Source of the DNA: Hanleya hanleyi
Lineage: Eukaryota > Mollusca > Polyplacophora > Lepidopleurida > Hanleyidae
Length of the DNA: 64,000 nucleotides
Reading direction: 5' to 3'
Assembly (NCBI GenBank): GCA_036873755.1
Contig: JAVTVY010039311.1
Location: 110,657 to 174,656 of the forward strand
The notes under the pieces were generated by a model, which saw only the letters and a program-made list of their open reading frames with translations, did no database searches and had not been told where the DNA came from. Shown in pieces: positions 46,264 through 56,146 of the stretch. Made by a program: the position numbers and the translations under genes. Positions within the stretch are counted from its first letter, which is position 1, and every line of letters begins with the position of its first letter.

Positions 46264-47103
46264 ATGTCGAGTTCATGTCCGTTCCGTCGGAAGACACTCT
46301 CTCGTTGTGACAATATGCTCAGACATATGCGTCTAATGCATAGACAAGAGATACCACCGAGTCCTGCTATAGGTCCAACAAGTAGAGTAGAGCAACCCTA
46401 TACGATGACGGTGAGTGAGCCTACGACGGTCGTATTACCATGCGGAAGGTCGTATCACCATGCGGGCGGAAGTATTGTCCATGGGGACGATTTTTCCAGT
46501 TCCGGTAGTAATGGTAAAAATACGTATAATCCAGGTCAAACTTTTGGCTACCATGGTGATCAAAATGATACCGACGCTACTGACGCCGATGACGAAGATA
46601 ATGATGATGATAATGATGGCGATGATAGTAAAGGTAGTGATGACGACGCTGATGATGACGGAGAAGTTACGGATGATGATGATGATGACGATAATGATGA
46701 TACTACTAGCGACAATGATGACGTCGAGGATGACGAGTGTTTGTGGGATCACTTCGCGGATGAAGCGATTGATGATCATGAATCCGATATAAACGATCTT
46801 GCGGAAGTTTACGAAGAAGGCGGAGTGGATGAACCAATTGCGCATCAGATGGCATATGGCAAGCTTTTACCTAGAATACAGACAAGGTTCCGAAATATCT
46901 ACGTCCGTAATTTAAGGTTATGGAGAAAACTACGGCAGCACCCGATTCATCAGAAAGTAATGGCGACTAAGAAAAGGATGCGTGAGGAAGACGATTTATC
47001 AAACGATGAAGCCGAAGAATCTGCCGCTGAGATGCGTAAATTCCTAATAAACAGACTTTTACCGCGCGAGTACACAAAACAACCGATCAAACCGGTTGAT
47101 TAG
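46264..47103 (+). CDS. Acidic zinc-finger-like protein, copy A-right, intact frame
   Basis: 279 codons from ATG in ACCATGTCGAGTTC to TAG. Residues 5-22 are the finger region, but the second cysteine is replaced by arginine (CPFRRK), which should disable it. Residues 95-160 are a long D/N-rich acidic run. The rest (ECLWDHFADEAIDDHES, DEPIAHQMAYGKLLPRIQ, FRNIYVRNLRLWRKL, MREEDDLSNDEAEESA, FLINRLLPREY) is probably helical and is the most conserved part between copies. An internal gtgagt (46,411) and ttttccag (46,499) bound an 89-bp stretch that could be spliced, but splicing would hit a stop at once, so I take the unspliced frame. Function unknown; a nuclear regulatory role is only a guess. Confidence 0.7.
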   Translation: MSSSCPFRRKTLSRCDNMLRHMRLMHRQEIPPSPAIGPTSRVEQPYTMTVSEPTTVVLPCGRSYHHAGGSIVHGDDFSSSGSNGKNTYNPGQTFGYHGDQNDTDATDADDEDNDDDNDGDDSKGSDDDADDDGEVTDDDDDDDNDDTTSDNDDVEDDECLWDHFADEAIDDHESDINDLAEVYEEGGVDEPIAHQMAYGKLLPRIQTRFRNIYVRNLRLWRKLRQHPIHQKVMATKKRMREEDDLSNDEAEESAAEMRKFLINRLLPREYTKQPIKPVD

Positions 47104-47364
47104 TTGATTCCGCCACCAGGGCGTATCCTTGCGTTCGTTATCGCTATACCCTCAGCTCTTTCACAGAGTTATGGAAATGGAATGAAATTAGTGTTTGGGT
47201 ACTAGGATTGTTCAGTTTGTATTTTCGTTTTGAAACTGTCATTATTAAATGAATTTGTATAAATAAATATATACTTTGAACTTTAACAACCGATGTTGCG
47301 TTCTTCTTTCTTTCAGCCACCGTCCAGAGTCGTTTCGATATGACTTTATATGAACGATAGTCGG
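47104..47364. other. 3' flank of the acidic gene in arm A-right
   Basis: Almost identical to 54,738-55,020. Contains AATAAATATATAC, a likely polyadenylation signal (about 47,263), and a pyrimidine tract ending TTTCTTTCAG. Missing from arm A-left by deletion. Confidence 0.55.
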
Positions 47365-47689
47365 TTACAACGAGTATCCAATGATAATAAATATACCATC
47401 CATAGATAGGTGTGGCAGCTCTTTACCCGAACTACCTAAAATGTCCGCATTTTCTCGTACGAATCCGACCCACGTAGAGTTGTTAGCCTATAAAAAATAT
47501 AGAGTTGAAATATTAAAAGTGAGTAGCCCTTGTATTCAAATCAGTTATAATCGAACATTTACAACACCGTTCGCTATGTACATCGTTATATCGACAAAGT
47601 CGGTATTATCCGCGAGTAGATCGCGATAAAATTACAATACTTACGGACGATTCTCTAGGTTCGACGATATTTTTAAGTAAATTCGCCAT
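47365..47689 (-). CDS. Inward two-exon gene, copy in arm A-right
   Basis: Exon 1 (47,689-47,645) gives MANLLKNIVEPRESS, with donor gtaagt. Exon 2 (47,487-47,365) starts after tttttatag with ANNSTWVGFVRENADILGSS. After that point it runs into other element sequence, giving GKELPHLSMDGIFIIIGYSL and TAA. Total 55 residues. The tail differs from the element B version because a gene segment and a minisatellite have been lost between them. Confidence 0.55.
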
Positions 47690-48508
47690 TCCGAAGTAAG
47701 CTATAAGTTGAATTCTATTAGAGATATATATATTTCGACCAACGATTCTCAAATAATGATTTGTTTCACGGTATACCCTTTCAACCCCCCCCCCCGCTAT
47801 ACGGTGATTGTATAATTGCCCTAATTAAAGCGATATCGGTCTGTACATATAAATATTCGAACCCCCAATATTATCATATGCTAATTGCAATCGCGTTCTG
47901 CGAGTTATAATTGAAACACACGTTTATATTCAGACCGAGCGATTTCTGTTATTCGACCACACCTGTTACCACAACACACAGCCCTTCGCATTGACAGGTA
48001 TTAAAATCAATACAATTATGTATCATGACCGCTTCCTATACAGCGAAATTATAATCGATATTTGCCGTACCAAATGTACGGTGTATTATCCAACACAAAA
48101 TGTCGCTATATACCAGTTACAATAACGCTTTTCGTGTAACCTAATATACACCGTGTTTTTAAATCCTTAACGTACAGATTCGGAGACTTTATTGCTATGA
48201 ACCCGTACTATAGGACCTATACGAAATAACACCTTTTTGTAAAAGCGGAATGAAACCTAAAATATAGACTATTTAAACGATTAACGTATGAATTCGGAAG
48301 ATTTATTTATAATACCATATGTAGATCTTTAATATATATATTCAGGTAAAATTATAACGCGTATAATTTATTAATATCCAGACGCAATAATTTATACGAA
48401 TAAAAAATCGTTAATGACGTATGACAGCGCTCGGCGGGTGATGGTGGATCGCGGTGGCTATGTGTATTTTTGGGTGGCTAATACCTGTAATACTCTTTCC
48501 CTATTACT
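47690..48508. repeat. Terminal end of arm A-right
   Basis: Inverted copy of 43,005-43,821 with a few substitutions, ending CTTTCCCTATTACT at 48,508. Confidence 0.85.
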
Positions 48509-48556
48509 GACATTCCACCACTCAATTCGTCAGGGAAATCACGGCTAGTATAGTAT

Positions 48557-48999
48557 TTAAGGATGTCCGCTGGTGGTTTTTGACTTTGGCAGCCATTTTG
48601 CCTGTTTTTCTATTGGGCTAACTCCCTTCTCTAACTTAAGAGATGGGGATTTCCTTTAAAAGCCTTCTAGCCGAGAATTTTGCACACCAACATCCATCCA
48701 ATTTGCTAAATTTTGATAGACATTGTGATTATCTGCAAACAGTTGGAATATAAGAAAAAGTTAAATACTATTTATATGAATTTTTTATGAATATGCTTCA
48801 AAACAAGGGCTATTTCCTATGCTTTCTGGGTTATCAAATTGAGCATGGGTCAGTCCACTTAACGTTGCCTACAGCTAAAAAATGCACACCAACCTATATT
48901 TTTTGGGGGTTTTTCCTCATATTACACAATTATGAATACAACAACACACATTATTCAAAAAGTTAATAACTTTGATTTACCACCAGCGGACATCCTTAA
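48557..48999. mobile_element. TTAA-flanked MITE of 443 bp
   Basis: Begins TTAAGGATGTCCGCTGGTGG and ends with the exact inverted 20 bases. TTAA at both tips is consistent with a piggyBac-group non-autonomous element, of a different family from the 42,421 element. The interior is unassigned. Confidence 0.85.
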
Positions 49000-51215
49000 A
49001 TTGATACATAAATATGATACATTATCGCAGTGAATTATGAGAATTAAGTTTTCATTGGCATGTATGGTACTCACATCACTGTAAGCTCCTGGTTATAAAT
49101 ATCAAGAGTGTCCAGTGTTTCCTCAGATTGTATTCCTGGTGGAGCATTCAAATTTATGTTTTTGGGCGGGGGTGACACGTAAGCTATCGTATGTGATGTG
49201 ATGTAAGACAGGTCCGAATTGCACGGTAAAGAAGCTAAGGAACAGATTAAAGTGGCGGTTTAAGTTTGAAGTCACCTAGTGTTTGAAAAACATCACGCAT
49301 GAAGATTAGGTAACAACCTACAAAGTGCCAGTAGTAATATGCATGCATAACCTGTTCACTTTGTACAGTCCCTAAAATTAAAATAGAGAAGTTGACAATG
49401 GTAGAGATTTTTTTATAATTACAAGCATCTGGTCCATTATTCATTATTCAGCCGTCGTCCATTAAAGAATATCCGCATCAGTAATCCAAATTACAACACA
49501 TATAAGGGAATTCCCTATTCTATACAATAGCATTAGCACCAATAGTCTATAGGCTCACGTACCAAAATTTTAAGTTTATGGCAATTTTGGCTCCATTTTT
49601 GGCAACAAGGCTAATTTAATTCTAAAAAAATTGTAGATCAAGAATTTCGATGCTGCCAATTTTTTCGTCAACATCTAGGGAGACCATTTTTGATTTCAAA
49701 ATGGCCGCCATTTGAAACATATTTTCGCCAATATCTCGATACCTAAACGAGATAGGATCATTATTCTAGCGGCTACACCTACATTTTCAGGATCAATGCA
49801 TCATCTGGTGGCACTGTGGGCGTCTTAAATGATCAGCCATCTTGTATCTCAAGATGGCCGCCATGTGAAACCTAGTTTTGTCAATAATTCATTACCAAAA
49901 CCTGTGGTAAACTTTATTACAGTGGCAAAACTTTATTACAGTGGCCAGTGCAAATTGTCAGGGTCAAAAATTCGGATGGTTACCATAGACGTCCTAGTCA
50001 CATGTAATAGCTTTCATTCTACATTCCAAGATAGCCGACATCTGAATCTAAATTTACCCGATTACGAGGTATTATCTTTAATACAGTAGCTCATCATTGT
50101 GGATATTAAAATGGCCAACATCTAAGACCCAGTTTTGTCCATTTCGGATTACGGGAAACAAGCTTCAAGTCTGCAAACCAATCCCATCAGACCACTATTC
50201 AATTTTCTACTAATGTATATTTGTGGATATTTAGACTTCGAATTTAGCAAATAACCTCAACTGTATGTAGGCCAGGGCTGTCGACATTGGCATTTTAATC
50301 ATTAAAACCTAGGGTCTAGGTTTGGCATATCTTGAATTTCAAAATAGGCACTATGTTAAAACTATTTTAGTCGATATCCCCTTATTTTAACACGTTGTAG
50401 CCTTTATTCCATTGGCTACCCCCACGAGTTTTCAGAGCCAAAGCTCCAACGTTTTGTAATGACCACTCTCTTGGATTCTGAATAAGTAGGGAACTTTGGT
50501 TCTATGACTACAACCTACATGTTCAAGGAAAATGCATGAAATCGTACCGCAATAGATTGTAAGAATGTACGATGAGGTTAGCCTCGCTGGTTCTTCATAA
50601 TTGTCTTCACACATTATGTACACACAATCCAGTTTTGGTTTGCATGTGTAGGAACAAATCCTGGAACGGTTGGCTTCACGAAATCCTTGGACAGATACAT
50701 GTAGTTTATCTCCATTTAACGAGTTCTATCATGAGGATCCGTCATAGATTTATCAAAGTGACTCCCAATACGTCTTCCCATTTAGCGCAATTGACGCAGA
50801 TTTACGATGTGGTGCATGTAAGTTTCGTGCCGGAAAAACTGTCATCTCGCGTCGTTTGTCCTCGCTTCAATATGGTCCATAGTACAACAGGGATAGCTTT
50901 CAGAAATGCTCAAGGACAGCTATTTCCTATTTCCTTTAATGCACCCGGTCATTTCAGATCCTCTTATGGTATGCCATTTTATCAGGGCTGGTGTTCATTC
51001 TGTCACAAAATTGACCATATTACTGCGATACCATCTCTACCCAGTATCTCACCGGTTCCCATGAGTAATACTGCTTCGCTTTCGTAATCAGGTCTTCCAC
51101 TCAGAACATGTAGCCAGTTGGATGTTTCACGAGCAGATACAAACTAATCTCAGCTCTCGATAGTGCTGGACTGGTATCGTCGAATTTTCGTTTGACTGCT
51201 AATGATGTTGTCCTG
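49000..51215. other. Region between palindromes A and B
   Basis: 49,430-49,520 is an inverted Penelope-like tail plus the edge TTACAACACATATAAGGGAA. 49,560-50,400 carries diverged repeats with AAGATGGCCGCCAT and TTCAAAATGGCC. A 171-codon plus-strand frame (50,572-51,087) has no motif I recognise, and I would not call it a gene without expression support. Confidence 0.4.
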
Positions 51216-51976
51216 AGTAGTAGGTAATGCGTGTTACAGCACCCAGCCTCCCAAAAATGCACATAGCCTCCTCTGCCTCCCAAATCCACCGAGCGCTGTC
51301 ATACGTCATTATCAATTTTTATTCGTATAAATTATTGCGTCTGGATATTAATAAATTATATGCGTTATAATTTTACCTGGATATATATATTAAAGATCTA
51401 CATATGGTATTATAAATAAATTCTCCGAATTTATACGATAATCGTTAATAACGATTAAATAGCCTATATTTTAGGTTTCATACCGCTTTTACAAAAAGGT
51501 GTTATTTCGATATATATTTTTATACGGGTTCATAGCAATAAATTCTCCGAATCTGTACGTTAAGCGTTCATATATATTGTAGACTATTAATTTTTTACAA
51601 ATTGCAATTAGTATTACCAAACACTCGGTATATATTTATATTTAACCTCGCTATACGGGTAGGAGATGGTCATGATACATAATTGTATTGATTTTAATAC
51701 CTGTCAATGCGAAGGGGTGTATTGTGGTAACAGGTGTGATCGAATAACAGAAACCACTTATAACTCGCAGAACTCGATTGCAATTAGCATATGATAATAT
51801 TGGGGGTTCGAATATTTATATTTACAGACCGATATCGATTTAATTAGGGCAATTATACAATCAACGTATAGCGGGAGTTGAAAGGGTATACCGTGAAACA
51901 GATCATTATTTGAGAATCGTTTGTCGAAATATATATATATATCTCTAATAGAATTCAATTTATATCTTACTTCGGA

Positions 51977-52445
51977 ATGGCGAATTTACTGAAAAATATC
52001 ATCGAACCTAGAGAATCGTCCGTAAGTATTGTAATTTTATTGCGATCTACTCGCAGATAATACCGACTTTGCCGATATAACGATGTACATAGCGAACGGC
52101 GTTGTAAATGATCGATTATAACTGATTTGAATACAAGGGCTACTCACTTTTAATATTTCAACTCTATATTTTTTATAGGCTAACAACTCTACGTGGGCCG
52201 GATTCGTACGAGAAAATGCGGACATTTTAGGTAGTTCCGGTTGGCCTAGTTTGGAGACTGTATTCGCCGTAGATGGGGTCGTTGAAACACGAACGGTTTA
52301 TAATGACGATGATTGGAATGTGGGTATAAGAAGTCCGACAACCATCCTCCTAAATAATTCCCCTTCACTTCCGGAGATTAAAACACGTAAATGTGTGGAC
52401 GAATTATCCCGTTTTATTCTCGCCCAGATTTTGCAAAAACTGTAA
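51977..52445 (+). CDS. Inward two-exon gene, copy in arm B-left (fullest version)
   Basis: Exon 1 51,977-52,021 (MANLLKNIIEPRESS, donor gtaagt). Intron of 157 bp ending ttttttatag. Exon 2 52,179-52,445, 88 codons and TAA, starting ANNSTWAGFVRENADILGSS and continuing through LETVFAVDGVVETRTVYNDD and PEIKTRKCVDELSRFILAQI. Both junctions are phase 0 and the product is 103 residues. The same exons are preserved in the opposite arm. No family recognised; no signal peptide or membrane helix. Confidence 0.65.
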
Positions 52446-52602
52446 TCAGTCATTAAGTGTTGAAGTTTGCGGAAAATGTCGAGTTAGTTTATGCCGAGAT
52501 TGCGCGTGTTTCGCTCAACAGGTGTCATTCGGGGTTTTTATGTGTCCGAGCTGTTGTAGTTGTGAGTTTTGTGGTTATTGGCGAATGAAACTTTCCAAAT
52601 AA
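52393..52602 (+). CDS. Cysteine-rich frame overlapping the inward gene, arm B-left
   Basis: A frame offset +1 from the inward gene overlaps its last 53 bases and ends at TAA 52,602. It encodes RFCKNCNQSLSVEVCGKCRV, then LCRDCACF, FMCPSCCSCEFCGYWRMK: five CxxC pairs, as in a multi-zinc ribbon or RING-like domain. No convincing start codon of its own (it opens at GTG). It may be reached by alternative splicing through the acceptor ttttattctcgcccag at 52,427, or by frameshifting. Conserved in the opposite arm. Confidence 0.5.
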   Translation: MWTNYPVLFSPRFCKNCNQSLSVEVCGKCRVSLCRDCACFAQQVSFGVFMCPSCCSCEFCGYWRMKLSK

Positions 52603-52644
52603 GCAAAACTGGTGATAACGATAAACAGCTATTACACATATTTT

Positions 52645-53352
52645 TGAGGGACTATTCTTGGACTTGCGCAGATTTTTAGGAACTTTTCATGAACTTTGGG
52701 GGACTTCCTCGGACTATTGTTGGATTTGTGTGGATTTTAAGAACTTTTCATGAACTTTTAGGGACTAGTCTTGGACTATTGTTGGACTTGGATGGATTGT
52801 TATGAACTTTTAGGGACTATTCTTGGACTAGTCTTGGACTATTGTTGGACTATTGTTGGACTTGGGTGGATTTTTAGGAACTTTTAGGGACTATTCTTGG
52901 ACTAGTCTTGTACTAGTCTTGGACTATTGTTGGACTTGGGTGGATTTTTAGGAACTTTTAGGGACTATTCTTGGACTAGTCTTGGACTATTGTTGGACTT
53001 GGGTGGATTTTTAGGAACTTTTAGGGACTATTCTTGGACTAGTCTTGGACTATTGTTGGACTTGGGTGGATTTTTAGGAACTTTTAGAGACTATTCTTGG
53101 ACTAGTCTTGGACTATTGTTGGACTTGGGTGGATTTTTAGGAACTTTTAGGGAATATTCTTGGACTAGTCTTGGACTAGTCTTGGATTTGTGTGGATTTT
53201 TAGGAACTTTTAGGGACTATTCTTGGACTAGTCTTGGACTATTGTTGGACTTGGGTGGATTTTTAGGAACTTTCCATGAACTTTTAGGGACTAGTCTTGG
53301 ACTAGTCTTGGACTATTCTTGGACTTGTGTGGATTTTATGAACTTTTCATGA
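52645..53352 (+). repeat. Minisatellite of arm B-left
   Basis: Units of roughly 60-80 bp built from GGACTATTCTTGGACTAGTC, TTGGACTATTGTTGGACTTG, GGTGGATTTTTAGGAACTTT and TAGGGACT. The resulting 141-codon frame (LDLGGFLGTFRDYSW repeats) is a by-product. Confidence 0.92.
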
Positions 53353-53360
53353 ACTGATGA

Positions 53361-53640
53361 GGACCCGGATGTAAAACTACAATACCCAGGAAGTGACCTT
53401 TGACCCTGCGCTACTCGGAAGTGACGTTATCGTACGCAGGCACACACACACACACACACATACGCGGTGCACCCTGTACCCTATAGCCCGTAGGGCATAG
53501 GGTACACTAGGGTGTGGGTGCACCAGGTATGTGTGTGTGTGTGTGTGTGCCTGCGTACGATAACGTCACTTCCGAGTAGCGCAGGGTCAAAGGTCACTTC
53601 CTGGGTATTGTAGTTTTACATCCGGGTCCTCATCTTACAT
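53361..53640. repeat. Small central palindrome of element B
   Basis: Arms of about 120 bp (GATGAGGACCCGGATGTAAA, CAGGAAGTGACCTTTGACCC, TACGATAACGTCACTTCC) flank (CA)n and (GT)n runs and an inner CCTGTACCCTATAGCCC hairpin. Nearly perfect, so it can extrude as a cruciform. Confidence 0.92.
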
Positions 53641-53855
53641 CAGGGTTTTTTCCATGTTCGGTCGTATTGACCACTCATTGCCCTGGTGACAAAAACTGGA
53701 ACTAGTGGGAGATAACTCCGATGATGACGTATGAAACGACGCCCTCTGTTGGCAAATAGAGTCATTTCACTTTAGCCGAATGTGGATGTTTAACTCTATC
53801 ATTCATCTTTGGTAATTTCGTGAGACTAGTGTGGTACGGTTGTTCCAAAGCAGAC

Positions 53856-54737
53856 ATGAGTTCCCAATGCTATGGATGCTATCGTAAGTTTGCCAATCGC
53901 TCCAACATGTTAAAACATAGGAAAACTGGAGCTTGTCCATGCGTCGATAGCGAAAGTATGCTCAGAGACATTCAACGCGAACACAACCAAGGGACACTAC
54001 CGAGTCTCGCTATAGGTCCAACAAGTAGAGTAGAGCAACCCTATACGATGCCGGTGAGTGAGCCTACGACGGTAGTATTACCATGTGGAAGGTCGTATTA
54101 CCATGTGGGCGGAAGTATTGTCCATGGGGACGATTTTTGCAGTTCCGGTAGTAATGGTGAAAATACATATACTCCAGGTCAAACTTTTGGCTACCATGGT
54201 GATCAAAATGATACCGACGCTACTGACGCCGATGACGAAGATAATGATGATGATAATGATAGTAAAGGTAATGACGACGCCGCAGATGATGACGGAGAAG
54301 TTACGGATGACGATGATGATGACGATAATGATGATACTACTGGCGACAATGGTGACGTCGAGGATGACGAGTGTTTGTGGGATCACTTCGCGGATGAAGC
54401 GATTGATGATCATGAATCCGATATAAACGATCTTGCGGAAGTTTACGAAGAAGGCGGAGTGGATGAACCAATTGCGCATCAGATGGCATATGACAAGCTT
54501 TTACCTAGAATACAGACGAGGTTCCGAAATATATACGTCCGTAATTTAAGGTTATGGAGAAAACTACGAAAGCACCCGATTCATCAGAAAGTAATGGCGA
54601 CTAAGAAACGGATGCGTGAGGAAGACGATTTATCAAACGATGAAGCCGAAGAATCTGCCGCTGAGATGCGTAAATTCCTAATAAACAGACTTTTACCGCG
54701 CGAGTACACAAGGCAACCGATCAAACCGGTTGATTAG
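53856..54737 (+). CDS. Acidic zinc-finger protein, copy in element B, intact
   Basis: 293 codons from ATG in CAGACATGAGTTCC to TAG. The N-terminal finger differs from the A copies: CYGCYRKFANRSNMLKHRKT followed by GAC, a C-x2-C-x12-H-x5-C pattern. From PAIGP/LAIGPTSRVEQPYTM onward it is almost the same protein: an acidic D/N run (about 120-175) and the conserved C-terminal domain ECLWDHFADEAIDD to RLLPREYTRQPIKPVD. Codon differences from A-right in the C-terminal part are mostly silent or conservative (R/R, I/I, K/R), suggesting past selection. I chose the ATG over an in-frame GTG 12 codons upstream. Function unknown. Confidence 0.72.
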   Translation: MSSQCYGCYRKFANRSNMLKHRKTGACPCVDSESMLRDIQREHNQGTLPSLAIGPTSRVEQPYTMPVSEPTTVVLPCGRSYYHVGGSIVHGDDFCSSGSNGENTYTPGQTFGYHGDQNDTDATDADDEDNDDDNDSKGNDDAADDDGEVTDDDDDDDNDDTTGDNGDVEDDECLWDHFADEAIDDHESDINDLAEVYEEGGVDEPIAHQMAYDKLLPRIQTRFRNIYVRNLRLWRKLRKHPIHQKVMATKKRMREEDDLSNDEAEESAAEMRKFLINRLLPREYTRQPIKPVD

Positions 54738-55059
54738 TTGATTCCGCCACCAGGGCGTATCCTTGCGTTCGTTATCGATATACCCACAGCTCTTTCACAG
54801 AGTTATGGAAATGGAATGAAATTAGTGTTTGGGTACTAGGATTGTTCAGTTTGTATTTTCGTTTTGAAACTGTCATTACTAAATTAATTTGTATAAATAA
54901 ATATATACTTTGAACTTTAACAACCGATGTTGCGTTCTTCTTTCTTTCAGCCACCGTCCAGAGTCATTTCGATATGACTTTATATGGGCGATAGTCGGTT
55001 ACAACGAGTATCCAGTGATAATAAATATACCATCCATAGATAGGTGTAGCTGCTCTTTA
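54738..55059. other. 3' flank of the acidic gene in element B
   Basis: Close copy of 47,104-47,420, with AATAAATATATAC (about 54,897). A tract TTCTTTCTTTCAG (54,939-54,951) looks like a splice acceptor and is followed by about 90 bp open in one frame (HRPESFRYDFIWAIVGYNEY); the A copy has a stop (TGA) at the tryptophan. Confidence 0.45.
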
Positions 55060-55900
55060 TTGTTTTCCACAAAAGTTCATGAAAAGTTCATAAAACCCAC
55101 ACAAGTCCAAGAATAGTCCAAGACTAGTCCAAGAATAGTCCCTAAAAGTTCATGAAAAGTTCCTAAAAATCCACCCAAGTCCAAGAATAGTCCAAGAATA
55201 GTCCCTAAAAGTTCCTAAAAATCCACCCAAGTCCAACAATAGTCCAAGACTAGTCCAAGAATAGTCCCTAAAAGTTCCTAAAAATCCAGACAAATCCAAG
55301 AATAGTCCAAGACTAGTCCAAGAATAGTCCCTAAAAGTTCATGAGAAGTTCCTAAAAACCCACCCAAGTCCAAGAATAGTCCAAGAATAGTCCCTAAAAG
55401 TTCCTAAAAATCCACCCAAGTCCAACAATAGTCCAAGACTAGTCCAAGACCAGTCCAAGAATAGTCCCTAAAAGTTCCTAAAAATCCACCCAAGTCCAAC
55501 AATAGTCCAAGACTAGTCCAAGAATAGTCCCTAAAAGTTCCTAAAAATTCACCCAAGTCCAACAATAGTCCAAGACTAGTCCAACAATAGTCCCTAAAAG
55601 TTCCTAAAAATCCACCCAAGTCCAACAATAGTCCAAGTCCAAGAATAGTCCCTAAAAGTTCCTAAAAATCCACCCAAGTCCAAGAATAGTCCAAGACTAG
55701 TCCAAGAATAGTCCCTAAAAGTTCATGAAAAGTTCTTAAAATCCACACAAATCCAACAATAGTCCGAGGAAGTCCCCCAAAGTTCATGAAAAGTTCCTAA
55801 AAATCCACCCAAGTCCAAGACTAGTCCAAGAATAGTCCCTAAAAGTTCATGAAAAGTGCCTAAAAATCCACGCAAGTCCAAGAATAGTCCCCCAAAGATA
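55060..55900 (-). repeat. Minisatellite of arm B-right
   Basis: Reverse complement of the left block (AAAGTTCCTAAAAATCCACC, CAAGTCCAACAATAGTCCAA, GACTAGTCCAAGAATAGTCC), with about ten units against about eight on the left, so copy number differs between arms. Confidence 0.92.
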
Positions 55901-55936
55901 TGTGTAGTAGCTGTTTATTGTTATCACCAGTTTTGA

Positions 55937-56146
55937 TTATTTGGAAAGTTTCATTCGCCAATAACCACAAAACTCACAACTACAACAGCTCGGACACATA
56001 AAAACCCCGAATGACACCTGTCGAGCGAAACACGCGCAATCTCGGCATAAACTAACTCGACATTTTCCGCAAACTTCAACACTTAATGACTGATTACAGT
56101 TTTTGCAAAATCTGGGCGAGAATAAAACGGGATAATTCGTCCACAC
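55937..56146 (-). CDS. Cysteine-rich frame, arm B-right
   Basis: Mirror copy of 52,393-52,602 with the same five CxxC pairs; I see one residue change (CFARQ for CFAQQ). Ends at the TAA at 55,937. Confidence 0.5.
   Translation of the reverse strand: MWTNYPVLFSPRFCKNCNQSLSVEVCGKCRVSLCRDCACFARQVSFGVFMCPSCCSCEFCGYWRMKLSK

Larger units (their letters stand above)
43005..48508. mobile_element. Palindromic element A, 5.5 kb
   Basis: Two inverted arms of about 2.6-2.8 kb meet at 45,660. Termini are AGTAGTAGGGAAAG (43,005) and, inverted, AGTAATAGGGAAAG (48,508). Flanking hexamers are CACATT (42,999-43,004) and GACATT (48,509-48,514), matching at five of six. Each arm holds, from outside in: an 800-bp AT-rich end, an inward-reading two-exon gene, an outward-reading acidic zinc-finger gene and minisatellite repeats. 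The arms are not identical: the left one lacks about 200 bp between the two genes and has scattered substitutions. Polinton-like termini and a foldback-like arrangement are both suggested; no replication or capsid genes are present. Confidence 0.85.

Noticed and set aside
47381..47629. Frames starting MSAFSRTNP on the strand opposite the inward gene (also near 43,882, 52,037 and 56,314)
   Set aside because: They are antisense to exon 2 of the inward two-exon gene, whose splice sites and phase fit better.
50572..51087. 171-codon plus-strand frame
   Set aside because: Composition is unremarkable, no domain is recognised, and no splice context was found; retained only as a note in the region entry.
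52927..53352. 141-codon frame with LDLGGFLGTFRDYSW repeats
   Set aside because: It is the translation of the minisatellite in arm B-left; the repeat happens to lack stops in one frame.
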